Of a stretch of DNA of 41,782 bases, positions 15,329 to 22,033 are shown piece by piece; position 1 is the stretch's first letter, and each line of letters begins with the position of its first letter. A model generated the notes under the pieces. The model did not search any database. It was not told where the DNA came from and saw only the letters and a list, made by a program, of their open reading frames with translations. The stretch lies in IMG/VR virus record IMGVR_UViG_3300032799_000147, positions 1-41,782 of that record; one strand, given 5' to 3'. Source of the stretch: a virus. Both the position numbers and the translations under genes were made by a program.

Positions 15329-15783
15329 GGATCGCGGTTGCGCCGTTCTTCGACTTCGGCGTCCATCTCGTCTATGGCCCTTAGCAAGACGTAGATGTGA
15401 AGGCAACGGTCGCACGCCGTCTTGACACCATCGGGCAGTGTCTTGCCGCATGAAATGCACCGCGAACCATCAGGTGCAGGCGACGATTCACCCGCGCCGA
15501 GTGGCGTTGTCTCTGTTGTCATGGCTTCCTTCCCGGCGCGGCTGAATCGCGCCTGACCTGTTCGTTCGGAAGATCGTCTTGCGCGAGGAATGCCGCGAGC
15601 GTCCTCGCGCAGTGTGCGCAGAGACGCGACAATCTGTTCGTGCGTGAGTGCGTTCGTGTGCCCGAACGCGGCATACACCACACCGGAGCAGAATCGGCCA
15701 TGCCGCGCTAGCGTCCCAGCGTATTCGGACTGGAGCTTGCGCAGTTGGTCAACCAGTTCGTCATACGTCCCGTACTCGCTCAT
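15280..15783 (-). CDS. Two cassettes in one frame: helical protein plus zinc ribbon
   Basis: 167 residues from the ATG at 15783. Part 1 (1-72) is helical (YDELVDQLRKLQSEYAGTLARH; HEQIVASLRTLRED). The frame runs without a stop through attC12 into part 2, which could also start at its own ATG (15522, GGAAGGAAGCC upstream, in the attC12 loop) giving 80 residues. Part 2 has CISCGK and CDRCLH, a four-Cys zinc ribbon, and a helical end. Either a fusion or two overlapping products. Confidence 0.6.
   Translation of the reverse strand: MSEYGTYDELVDQLRKLQSEYAGTLARHGRFCSGVVYAAFGHTNALTHEQIVASLRTLREDARGIPRARRSSERTGQARFSRAGKEAMTTETTPLGAGESSPAPDGSRCISCGKTLPDGVKTACDRCLHIYVLLRAIDEMDAEVEERRNRDPANAPAESALPGERKS
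15461..15570 (+). other. attC12 (long, carries a start codon)
   Basis: CGCGAAC...GTTCGGA, 110 bp. CAGGT-G-CAGGCG-A-CGATTCA pairs with TGAATCGCGCCTGACCTG, continuing into a GCGCCG stem. The loop encodes RBS and ATG (15522) on minus. Confidence 0.9.
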
Positions 15784-15802
15784 TTCTTCCCCCGATCCAG
15801 AC

Positions 15803-15858
15803 TGCCAACCACGCCGTTCGACGGTACGGCTTCGCCGCCCGTCAACGCGGCGTTGGAG
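15803..15858 (+). other. attC13
   Basis: TGCCAAC...GTTGGAG. CGTT-C-GACGG-TA-CGGC pairs with GCCGCCCGTCAACG. Confidence 0.85.
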
Positions 15859-15864
15859 AGCATA

Positions 15865-16104
15865 ATGAAAGACCAAGAAAAGCAGATCATTTCAAATGCC
15901 CTTCGTTGCAGTCGGGCGGACCCGACTGTGTTCACGTTTAAGTGTCTCGGTTGCCCGAAGCACTTTCAGAAAACGTTTCGTTGGTTTGAACGTCATAACG
16001 GTAGTTGCCCATCTTGTGGATCGAAGCTCGACCGTAAAGAATTGGGAGAATATCTTTTGACGCTTGCAGAACGCCGCAAGGCGGCGTTGGAACGAGAGGA
16101 ATGA
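15865..16104 (+). CDS. Zinc-ribbon cassette protein on the plus strand
   Basis: 79 residues, with GGAGAG before the ATG right after attC13. CLGCPKHF...CPSCGSK forms a C-x2-C/C-x2-C ribbon, and the C-terminus is a charged helix (LTLAERRKAALEREE). Unlike most genes here it runs in the canonical integron direction. A minus-strand frame covers the same bases but lacks recognisable features. Confidence 0.65.
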   Translation: MKDQEKQIISNALRCSRADPTVFTFKCLGCPKHFQKTFRWFERHNGSCPSCGSKLDRKELGEYLLTLAERRKAALEREE

Positions 16105-16168
16105 ATCCTCAGAAAGCAATAACATACCATGCAATTCGACAAGCCGTTTTACGTTCATGTCCATCATG

Positions 16169-16327
16169 TCAACCTTCCTTCCTGCGGCTTTTGTGGCCGC
16201 TCAATGCCAGCGTTTGCTTCCTCTCTTCGCGTCTCCACAGCCAATCGCACAAACGGGGGGCAATGAATAATGACCCAAACACATTTCCTACCAGGAAACA
16301 GACTATCACGAATATTTCCTTTTCCAC
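16169..16327 (-). CDS. Small membrane protein
   Basis: 52 residues from a GTG with AAAGGAGG 5 nt upstream. A hydrophobic segment (IFVIVCFLVGNVFGSLFIA, about residues 5-23) is followed by a basic tail (WRREERKQ...KSRRKEG), so it is probably inner-membrane with the C-terminus inside. The last residues are encoded by a half attC sequence (16180-16215) resembling the right arm of attC5. Confidence 0.6.
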   Translation of the reverse strand: MEKEIFVIVCFLVGNVFGSLFIAPRLCDWLWRREERKQTLALSGHKSRRKEG

Positions 16328-16357
16328 TTTGCACCTCCTTTCATCAAACATCAGAAT

Positions 16358-16419
16358 GTCCAACAACCGCTTGCAAACTAGCTCGCGTCCCGCTCGCAGT
16401 TTGAAGCGGGGCGTTGGGG
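16358..16419 (+). other. attC15
   Basis: GTCCAAC...GTTGGGG, main family type. Confidence 0.9.
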
Positions 16420-16421
16420 AT

Positions 16422-16775
16422 ATGAAAATGAAACGAGAAGAATACGTTCTCCCCGTTGGCGAAGTCGTCATCATCACCGACGACGCAATCGCCAAGCGCA
16501 TTATCACTGCGCTTGGCCTTCTGGACAAACTTCAGAGTCTTCTCAATCATGTCACGACGACCGCCAATTGGATTACCAGCGAGAATCACAGTACCCACTG
16601 GGTACTCGCTGGACACTATCGAGGATTTGAAAAGCCGGAAGACAACGGCTTCTGTCTTAAATGCTATCCAAAAACAGATTTTACGTTTGAGCAGGTTCAG
16701 TCTCAACTTCGTTCCTCCATGGGTTCCTCGTGCTTTGAATTCAATAAACATCCCCAACAACCGCTTGCAAACTAG
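16422..16775 (+). CDS. Cassette protein on the plus strand
   Basis: 117 residues. Contains YVLPVGEVVIITDDAIAKRI, HWVLAGHYRGFEKPEDNG, CLKCYPKTDF and TFEQVQSQLR; codon use (GTC, ATC, GAC) fits a real gene. It begins a few bases after the GTT of attC15 and its TAG stop is inside attC16, the layout of a classical integron cassette. The opposite strand is also open but looks less protein-like. Function unknown. Confidence 0.55.
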   Translation: MKMKREEYVLPVGEVVIITDDAIAKRIITALGLLDKLQSLLNHVTTTANWITSENHSTHWVLAGHYRGFEKPEDNGFCLKCYPKTDFTFEQVQSQLRSSMGSSCFEFNKHPQQPLAN

Positions 16776-16813
16776 CTCGCGTCCCGCTCGCAGTTTGAAG
16801 CGGGGCGTTGGCG
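16752..16813 (+). other. attC16
   Basis: CCCCAAC...GTTGGCG, main family type, near-identical to attC15. Confidence 0.9.
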
Positions 16814-16816
16814 GTA

Positions 16817-16996
16817 TCAGTTGCCGCTGTCATGGTCTGGGTTCTCAGTCTGTGCGTGAGACCACGTCACGAGGTCAAGAATGCTTGCTTTGCTCGGCAG
16901 TCCCTCGGTTGCGCCGATCCAGTCGGCAAGCAGTTCATCCAGCGCCTTGTGCAGTTCCGCGTGTCGCTTCTTGTGTTCTTCCGTCGTCATCGTCAT
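16817..16996 (-). CDS. Small acidic helical cassette protein
   Basis: 59 residues. KKRHAELHKALDELLADWI, then LPSKASILDLVTWSHAQTENP, the pattern of a small conserved family found in phages and gene cassettes. AAAAGGAG precedes the ATG. The stop is a few bases before attC16. Function unknown. Confidence 0.65.
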   Translation of the reverse strand: MTMTTEEHKKRHAELHKALDELLADWIGATEGLPSKASILDLVTWSHAQTENPDHDSGN

Positions 16997-17021
16997 TCTC
17001 CTTTTCGTTGTTCGATCAAAC

Positions 17022-17085
17022 CGCCAACAAGAGCCTGGAGCACTACGGCTCGCAAGCTCGCCGAGGCTCAGGCTCGGCGTTGGTC
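17022..17085 (+). other. attC17
   Basis: CGCCAAC...GTTGGTC. GAGCCT-G-GAGC pairs with GGCTCAGGCTC. Confidence 0.85.
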
Positions 17086-17417
17086 TCTCGTGTTCTTGGA
17101 ACATCCGTTGAAACGGCGTTGAACTCCTTGCAGTGGCCTGCGAGCAGATGAATCTTGAGACCGGTCGCGTCGAAGTTCGTCTCTCCGCAGAACGGACAGG
17201 CCATCTCGTCGCAGCACTGGTCGTGTAGTTCTTCGTTCCGGGCGTTGGCGGCGTAACCTGTAGAAGCGTCATCCCACTCGGTCTGATACCGTCGAATTGC
17301 GGATGTCGCCTCTTCGTGCGATATGAACAAGTCGGAGTACGCCTTCCAAATCGCCTTCTCAAACTGTTCTGGCGTACCGTGCTTCTCTGCCAGTTCATCT
17401 TGCTTTGCTGTTCTCAT
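17043..17417 (-). CDS. C2H2-like zinc-finger cassette protein
   Basis: 124 residues. Helical first half (FEKAIWKAYSDLFISHEEATSAIRRY as adjoining helices), then CPFCGETNFDATGLKIHLLAGHC, a C2HC/C2H2-like finger at about residues 73-95. The last residues are encoded by attC17. Possibly DNA-binding. Confidence 0.7.
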   Translation of the reverse strand: MRTAKQDELAEKHGTPEQFEKAIWKAYSDLFISHEEATSAIRRYQTEWDDASTGYAANARNEELHDQCCDEMACPFCGETNFDATGLKIHLLAGHCKEFNAVSTDVPRTRETNAEPEPRRACEP

Positions 17418-17430
17418 TGGTCCGCCTTTC

Positions 17431-17490
17431 TGCCAACAACCGCTTGCAAACTAGCTTCGCTACCGCTCAAGGCTGACGCCCGGCGTGTAT
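17431..17490 (+). other. attC18, degenerate end of the left array
   Basis: Left half matches the main family (AACAACCGCTTGCAAACTAG), but the right arm and GTTGG core are replaced (GACGCCCGGCGTGTATG). It marks the distal end of the array. Confidence 0.7.
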
Positions 17491-17667
17491 GAGCCACGGA
17501 CAGTCCTCTGCCTTTGTCTCGGCACAGGTGTCCTTGCGTATGCACCTATCGCAACTCCCCTCCTTAGGCGCGATGGGTTTCTTTTTGCGTTTGCGGATTG
17601 GGTCGTAGCCGCCGCAATAGCTAGCACATTGGAACCGCTGTATACATTTTCCACAACTGCGTTTCAT
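17467..17667 (-). CDS. Cys-rich zinc-binding protein
   Basis: 66 residues with eight Cys in CGKC, CASYC, CDRC and CAE...C spacings, enough for two zinc sites, joined by a basic linker (RKRKKK). GGAGG precedes the ATG. Its end is encoded by attC18, so it is the last gene before the array. Confidence 0.65.
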   Translation of the reverse strand: MKRSCGKCIQRFQCASYCGGYDPIRKRKKKPIAPKEGSCDRCIRKDTCAETKAEDCPWLIHAGRQP

Positions 17668-17703
17668 CTTGCCTCCTTCCCGCCGGCCGGGGCGGTGGGT
17701 AGA

Positions 17704-18033
17704 TCAGCACATGGGCGGAACTCGTGCGAGTCGAAGAAGCACACCCGCGTGACATGGCGCGCCGTTAATCGGGCACCAGCACGCCAGGTCCTTCCCTCGA
17801 AGTGGCGCGATCCACTTCTCATAGGCCGCGGGCTCATGCACCCGCCAGAGGGTAATGTTCCAGACGAACAACGCCACCAGCATGTCCGGACTGGTCTCCG
17901 GAACGCCATACTCCTTTCCCCATGCGCTCTGCTTCTGAAACGGGTTCCCCCACTTCGTCGGCCGCCCCACATAGACCGCGCCCTTCGGCATTCGCCACCC
18001 CTTCGTCCGTTTTCTCTGGATCCGTTTCGTCAT
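17704..18033 (-). CDS. DUF4326 domain protein
   Basis: 109 residues. VYVGRPTKWGNPF, LRGKDLACWCP and PCHAGVLLRLA are the hallmark blocks of the DUF4326 family, small phage and bacterial proteins of unknown biochemical role with conserved Cys/His. GAGGAG lies before the ATG. Confidence 0.85.
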   Translation of the reverse strand: MTKRIQRKRTKGWRMPKGAVYVGRPTKWGNPFQKQSAWGKEYGVPETSPDMLVALFVWNITLWRVHEPAAYEKWIAPLRGKDLACWCPINGAPCHAGVLLRLARVPPMC

Positions 18034-18051
18034 GGCATTCTCCTCGGTTCC

Positions 18052-18282
18052 TCAGCCGGTGGTAGGAATTGCTTTCGCTGGGACAACGTCCGGAACGGTC
18101 CCCGTCCAGTCCACCGGCTGAGTAAATTCAAGCGCCTTCACACTCTCCCGCAACTCCGCGATCGCCGCCGCCTCCCTTGCCCTCTCGCCGGGTTCCATGT
18201 CCTCCAGCCGGCCGTTTGCCTCATAAACCCGGATTTGCTCCTGAAGCAGTGCGATCGCCCGGCTATGCTGGTTCTCGTTCAT
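18052..18282 (-). CDS. Small helical protein
   Basis: 76 residues. One long amphipathic helix (IALLQEQIRVYEANGRL...AAAIAELRESVKAL), a coiled-coil candidate. Overlaps the end of the upstream gene by 20 nt. Function unknown. Confidence 0.55.
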   Translation of the reverse strand: MNENQHSRAIALLQEQIRVYEANGRLEDMEPGERAREAAAIAELRESVKALEFTQPVDWTGTVPDVVPAKAIPTTG

Positions 18283-18637
18283 TGTTCTCCGGGTCCGGTA
18301 CCAGGGGCCGCCCCGGCCGCTGGGTCTTTCTCGATACCGTCGCATACGTCGCCGCCAGTCGGCAGATCTCCTGAAACGCCGTCTTCGTAACGTGCGTCTC
18401 AGTCACGCCCATGTACATTTTCAGCAGCATCGAATGGCGCCGCTCCATCGCGATCTCCTCGATCTTCGCGTGTGCATTGATTGCCGCCCTCATGTTCTGA
18501 AGCAACGTGGTCGAGGTCGTCCGCATCAGCTCCAGTTCGTCCACCGCCCGATCCAGCGCCCCCTCCAACTCCTTCACCCGCGCCAGTAGCGAACTCTTCG
18601 TCCCGTCCGTCTTGTCCCTGAATCCCGCCATGTTCAT
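18263..18637 (-). CDS. Coiled-coil protein
   Basis: 124 residues (118 if it starts at the second ATG, 18631, which is better spaced from GGAGGG). Heptads in LLARVKELEGALDRAVDELELMR and a helical C-terminal half, with a basic disordered tail. In the replication operon after DnaB. Function unknown. Confidence 0.6.
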   Translation of the reverse strand: MNMAGFRDKTDGTKSSLLARVKELEGALDRAVDELELMRTTSTTLLQNMRAAINAHAKIEEIAMERRHSMLLKMYMGVTETHVTKTAFQEICRLAATYATVSRKTQRPGRPLVPDPENNEREPA

Positions 18638-18848
18638 CCCTCCGTTCTTTGATTGCCGCCCTTAGTGTCCGCACTCCGTCCTGCGCCGACTCACTCGTCG
18701 GAAATAATCCCACGACGATCTTTCCAGTTCCCGCCTCCTTGCCCGTCGCGATCTTCCAGTTCCGGTGCAAGACTTCCCCCAAGTGGTGGAAACTGACCCC
18801 GCCCCGCGGATCCCACTCCACGGCGAACCAGTTGGCGGGCGTCGTCAT
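18399..18848 (-). CDS. Small protein after DnaB with unusually long out-of-frame overlap
   Basis: Starts ATGA-coupled to the DnaB stop behind AGGAGGGG. Residues 1-70 look real (WFAVEWDPRGGVSFHHLGEVL; LFPTSESAQDGVRTLRAAIKERRDE). The frame then stays open through 240 nt of the coiled-coil gene, giving a Gly/Asp-rich tail with no protein character. The true C-terminus may be a lost stop, or this is a genuine overlapping extension. Confidence 0.5.
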   Translation of the reverse strand: MTTPANWFAVEWDPRGGVSFHHLGEVLHRNWKIATGKEAGTGKIVVGLFPTSESAQDGVRTLRAAIKERRDEHGGIQGQDGRDEEFATGAGEGVGGGAGSGGGRTGADADDLDHVASEHEGGNQCTREDRGDRDGAAPFDAAENVHGRD

Positions 18849-20356
18849 TCGTTTTCCCCTCCTGAGAGCCCCGCGAATTCTTCCGCCAATTCGGACTGGG
18901 GTTCGTCGCCAACACCGTTCGACTCGAACCCGTCTGCGGTGAGCTTGTCGAACCCGTCTGCGGTGAGCTTGTCGAACCCGTCTGCGGTGAGCTTGTCGAA
19001 CCCGTCGCATTCCTCAAACTGGAAGTAACTCCCTAGGAACCAGAACGGCAGTCGCCCTGTCTCTCCGTCCTGATTCTTCAGGACCTCCACGTATGTCGGC
19101 CGGCGATTCTTCGTGCTCCCGGGCATGTTCTTCTCCATCTCCTTCACCACTTTCAAATCCCGATAGAGTGCCGTCACCGTCGAGGCGTCTTCCTCTCCGC
19201 TCCCCGTCTCCCGCAGATCGCTCAGGACCGGATTTCGGTTTTCTTTCGCGTTCGCCTTCGTCAGTTGCCATAGCAGTACAATCGGCAGTTTGAGTTTCAG
19301 CGCCAGAGACTTCAACTGGTGGCAAATGTCTCCGTAAAGCATGTGGTTGTTCCACTGCGTCCCCATCTTGGAATTCGTCATGCACGTCATGTGGTCGAGC
19401 ACTGCCCATTCGATTCCGTGTCTCATCTTTTGCGCCCGGAGCCAACTCACACTCGCCCCTACATCCCGGTCCCAGTCGTTCATGTAAAGCGGATACTTTC
19501 CGATCTCTTCATGCGCCTTCTGAAGGTCATCCAACTGCCGCTCAGAAGAAAACCCCTGCTTCGTTTTCGCCAGGGATACCCCGGCCTTACGGTGCGCGCA
19601 GCGCTGAAGAAACCGATCCGTCGTAATGTCCATCTCCAGCACCGCCCCGGGGATCCCCAACTGCAGCCAATGGAGGGCCAGTTCCCCGGCAAGTGTCGTC
19701 TTCCCCTCCGACGGTCGGGCGCAAATGATGTTCAGGCCAATATCCACCCCGCAGAGCATTCGCGTAAACTCGTCCCAGGGCGTTGGCAACCCCATCGCGG
19801 TCGTCGGCTCACGCCCCTCCTTCTTCGCAAGCAGTTTATTGGCGGCCCGCCATTTGCCCATCCGGTTCGCCATGATCTGCGCATTGGAGACTTCCGTCGT
19901 CACTTCCGACACGATCGCCGTGAAACGTCCCGGCACCGTCGCCACGTGTTCGTCTCCCCGTTCCACCTCGTAGGCTTCGCTCTCGATCTCGCGGGCCAGG
20001 CTGATCTCCCTCCGCAGGATTGACTTCTGCCGCACGATGTCCAGGTAGTACTCCCCATGTGCCTCGGTGGGAGTCGCGTCGATCAGTCGGTCCAGCGCCG
20101 CCGAACCCCCGACCGCATCAAGTTGCCCGGCCAGTTTCAGCGCCTCGCCAAGTATCAGAACGTCAACCCACTTGTCCTTCTCCATCAGCGTGAACATCGC
20201 CTGGCATATCTTCTGGTGTGCCGGCGCGTAGAAGTCTTCCGGCTTGATCTTCAATTCGTTCCGGGCCACCATGATCAAGCGCATCGGATCGAGCAACATC
20301 GCCCCCAGCGCCCCTTTCTCGGCCTCTTCGCTGTACGGTGGAATCCTATCCGCCAT
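18845..20356 (-). CDS. dnaB: Replicative DNA helicase, DnaB-like
   Basis: 503 residues. N-terminal helical domain (ALGAMLLDPMRL, ATPTEAHGEYYLDIV) then the RecA-like core: Walker A ARPSEGKTT (about 214-222), Walker B AVLDHM (about 314), then PIVLLWQLTKANAK and SDLRETGSGEEDAS, the DnaB arginine-finger/H4 region. It unwinds DNA ahead of the phage replisome and is probably loaded by the product upstream. The C-terminal tail carries a threefold FDKLTADG repeat encoded by the 24-bp tandem repeat at 18924, unlike normal DnaB tails. Confidence 0.92.
   Translation of the reverse strand: MADRIPPYSEEAEKGALGAMLLDPMRLIMVARNELKIKPEDFYAPAHQKICQAMFTLMEKDKWVDVLILGEALKLAGQLDAVGGSAALDRLIDATPTEAHGEYYLDIVRQKSILRREISLAREIESEAYEVERGDEHVATVPGRFTAIVSEVTTEVSNAQIMANRMGKWRAANKLLAKKEGREPTTAMGLPTPWDEFTRMLCGVDIGLNIICARPSEGKTTLAGELALHWLQLGIPGAVLEMDITTDRFLQRCAHRKAGVSLAKTKQGFSSERQLDDLQKAHEEIGKYPLYMNDWDRDVGASVSWLRAQKMRHGIEWAVLDHMTCMTNSKMGTQWNNHMLYGDICHQLKSLALKLKLPIVLLWQLTKANAKENRNPVLSDLRETGSGEEDASTVTALYRDLKVVKEMEKNMPGSTKNRRPTYVEVLKNQDGETGRLPFWFLGSYFQFEECDGFDKLTADGFDKLTADGFDKLTADGFESNGVGDEPQSELAEEFAGLSGGENE
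18924..18995. repeat. 24-bp tandem repeat in the dnaB 3' end
   Basis: Three perfect units (TCGAACCCGTCTGCGGTGAG + CTTG) plus a partial fourth. Each adds FDKLTADG to the helicase tail. This is a widespread bacterial dispersed-repeat type. Confidence 0.9.
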
Positions 20357-20912
20357 GATACCCCCTGCCTCTCGTCGCCGGCTTTCCCTCCCGGATCCTC
20401 TTCTCCTCCTCCTCGACCTCCCTCAACGCATCCTCCATCGTCGGCCCCTTGTAGATCGTTGCCCCCGCCGTTTTTTCTTTTTTCTCAAAACCCCCGAACT
20501 GCTCTGCGAGGCCAAGGTACTGCTTCGCCAGCCACGCCCCCGGACACTCGATCGTCCCCATCAAGACCGCCTTCGCCGCGATTACCGGCGCCGCCGCCAG
20601 GAAGTCGTACCCCGGGAAACTCCCCTTCACCCCCTGCCTGGCCACCAGGTCCTGCTCCAACGTCAACCTCGACAACTCCGGCCGCCGTTTCAAGACCCCA
20701 TGCGCCTCGTCCCCGGAACCATCATTCGTCTCATCGGTCCCATGAGTCCCATTCCCCTCCGGATTCTCCTCCCCATTATCCCCCTCCCCGTGAGAGGGTA
20801 GGGAGAGAGAGGGCATAGGCACTGGCATAGGCATAGGCAGTGCGCACGGCGTGCGCACACTGTGCGCCGTCCTGCGCACGGAATATAGATAAAGCCCTTT
20901 GTTTCTCATCAT
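20346..20912 (-). CDS. Replication protein, C-terminal part (out of frame with the N-terminal part)
   Basis: 188 residues if started at the ATG at 20912, which lacks a ribosome site. It holds a Met/Pro/Ser repeat, an acidic linker, then a folded end (LSRLTLEQDLVARQG, AWLAKQYLGLAEQFGGFEKK, MEDALREVEEEEKRIREGK). It overlaps the previous frame at a CATAGG/TGCGCAC repeat, where a +1 shift would join the two into one DnaD/DnaC-like replication initiator or helicase loader. DnaB follows directly. Frame correction, slippage or a mutation are all possible. Confidence 0.5.
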   Translation of the reverse strand: MMRNKGLYLYSVRRTAHSVRTPCALPMPMPVPMPSLSLPSHGEGDNGEENPEGNGTHGTDETNDGSGDEAHGVLKRRPELSRLTLEQDLVARQGVKGSFPGYDFLAAAPVIAAKAVLMGTIECPGAWLAKQYLGLAEQFGGFEKKEKTAGATIYKGPTMEDALREVEEEEKRIREGKPATRGRGYHGG

Positions 20913-21279
20913 TTGAGAGGCGGGACAATTTGGGCATGATTCCGTTGGCAAATCGTTCTCCACGCCTCGCCAATTGCATATGAACGTAGTCATCGCAGTG
21001 CTGGTCCCAGTCGTGGATGTAGAGCCTGCAGGTCGGGATCTGGTCGAGAAATCCGACCGTCTGCATGGCCTCGATAAACTCTTTCGCCCGCTTTGGCCAG
21101 GGCCACCAGCACTGCGCCGCGATCGTCGCATCCTCATATTTCCCGATCCCGCCATTCGGGATCTCGTCGGCCGCCCAGTGCCACATCCTTTCCATCAATC
21201 CTACCGCCATCACTCGGTGAATCTTTAGAATCCGGGCCATGTCTCCCATCTTCGAATGCTGTGGTGCCTTCGCCTTCAT
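20776..21279 (-). CDS. Replication initiator/replisome organiser, N-terminal part
   Basis: 167 residues. MARILKIHRVMAVGLMERMWHWA, IGKYEDATIAAQCWW, FIEAMQTVGFLDQI and LYIHDWDQHCDDYVHMQLARRGERF are the signature of the winged-helix domain in phage replisome organisers (DnaD-like N-terminal/Rep proteins). It ends in a low-complexity AYAYASAYAL run at the repeat where the frame of the next part opens. Binds origin DNA and probably recruits DnaB. Confidence 0.7.
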   Translation of the reverse strand: MKAKAPQHSKMGDMARILKIHRVMAVGLMERMWHWAADEIPNGGIGKYEDATIAAQCWWPWPKRAKEFIEAMQTVGFLDQIPTCRLYIHDWDQHCDDYVHMQLARRGERFANGIMPKLSRLSNDEKQRALSIFRAQDGAQCAHAVRTAYAYASAYALSLPTLSRGGG

Positions 21280-21283
21280 CGCC

Positions 21284-21802
21284 CTACCACCTTCCTCTCG
21301 CCCGCGGCAGCGGCCCACAGTAGTCCCAGACCCCTCCCATGCCCCTCAAAACGTCCATCTCCATCCCCGGCAAGAAGTTCTTGTTGCTTCTGACCCTGAC
21401 CGTAAGCAGACAATCCTTCCCGTCCATCGTCATCCCGTGCAGGTACTGCGGATTCGTCGCAAACACCTTCACGACCCGCACCTTCTTTTTTGGGAGAACA
21501 GCCAGCACCCCCTCCATCAATTTCTGGGCCGGTGGCAGCGCCTGGTTGCCCGCTGGCGCCTCCTCCCTGTCCTTACCCTCACCTGCATCCCTCCCATTCT
21601 TCGCGGGACTCTCTTCGACTCTGAGCAGTTCCGCCAGGTGTTCAACCCCCGCCACCGAATATAAGACCTCGCGCCCATTTTTTACGAAATCCTCACCCTC
21701 CACCAGTGTCGAATCCCTCAACTTCCGTATCTGTTCCAGCATCGCCTCTCCGGGTAACAGTCCAGCCGCCAGATCCCGCTCCTTCACCGTGAACGCCCGC
21801 AT
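21284..21802 (-). CDS. Unrecognised early protein
   Basis: 172 residues; AAAAGGAGG upstream. N-terminal ERDLAAGLLPGEAMLEQIRKLRD and ATG-proximal helices, an acidic linker (about 75-95), then a beta-rich end (VRVVKVFATNPQYLHG; GKDCLLTVRVRSNKNFLPG). The N-terminus resembles an HTH, the C-terminus a small OB-like fold. In the replication operon. No confident family. Confidence 0.55.
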   Translation of the reverse strand: MRAFTVKERDLAAGLLPGEAMLEQIRKLRDSTLVEGEDFVKNGREVLYSVAGVEHLAELLRVEESPAKNGRDAGEGKDREEAPAGNQALPPAQKLMEGVLAVLPKKKVRVVKVFATNPQYLHGMTMDGKDCLLTVRVRSNKNFLPGMEMDVLRGMGGVWDYCGPLPRARGRW

Positions 21803-22033
21803 GTCTCGACCTCCTTTTGCCCGAAATTCTTCGCGCCCTCATCCCATTTGGTTGACTGGCCCCCCGTCACACGCGCGCGACCCCCTCCCCCCCCTGTCCG
21901 CGTGCGATCCGACCTCATGCGCGGCGGAAAGTCCCTCCCAACACCAGGCGGACGGACCACTCCGGCGACCTGCAATTGACTCGACGCAACCCAAACCAAC
22001 GTCGCATAATACATATTGAGTCCACTCGTAATC
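21803..22033. other. Gap with no convincing gene
   Basis: 231 bp with a C-rich tract near 21883. The only open frame (minus, ending at 21784) has no ribosome site and a low-complexity Gly/Arg content, so I do not call it. Confidence 0.5.

Noticed and set aside
16066-16092. AACGCCGCAAGGCGGCGTTGG as a minimal attC
   Set aside because: Only a 5-bp stem with 3-base loop, no extrahelical base; it encodes an ordinary helical end of the zinc-ribbon protein.
15892-16167. Minus-strand frame starting MMDMNVKRLVELHGMLL behind a good ribosome site
   Set aside because: Lies opposite the plus-strand zinc-ribbon gene, and beyond the first residues has no folded-protein look. It may be the 5' stub of a replaced cassette.
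16344-16760. Minus-strand frame covering a whole cassette, ending in the attC linker
   Set aside because: Composition and codon use favour the plus-strand gene at 16422, though I cannot exclude the minus frame.
12349-17490. Repeats every 200-500 bp could suggest a CRISPR array
   Set aside because: Spacing is irregular, spacers contain genes, and the repeats fold as attC with extrahelical bases and consensus cores, unlike CRISPR repeats.
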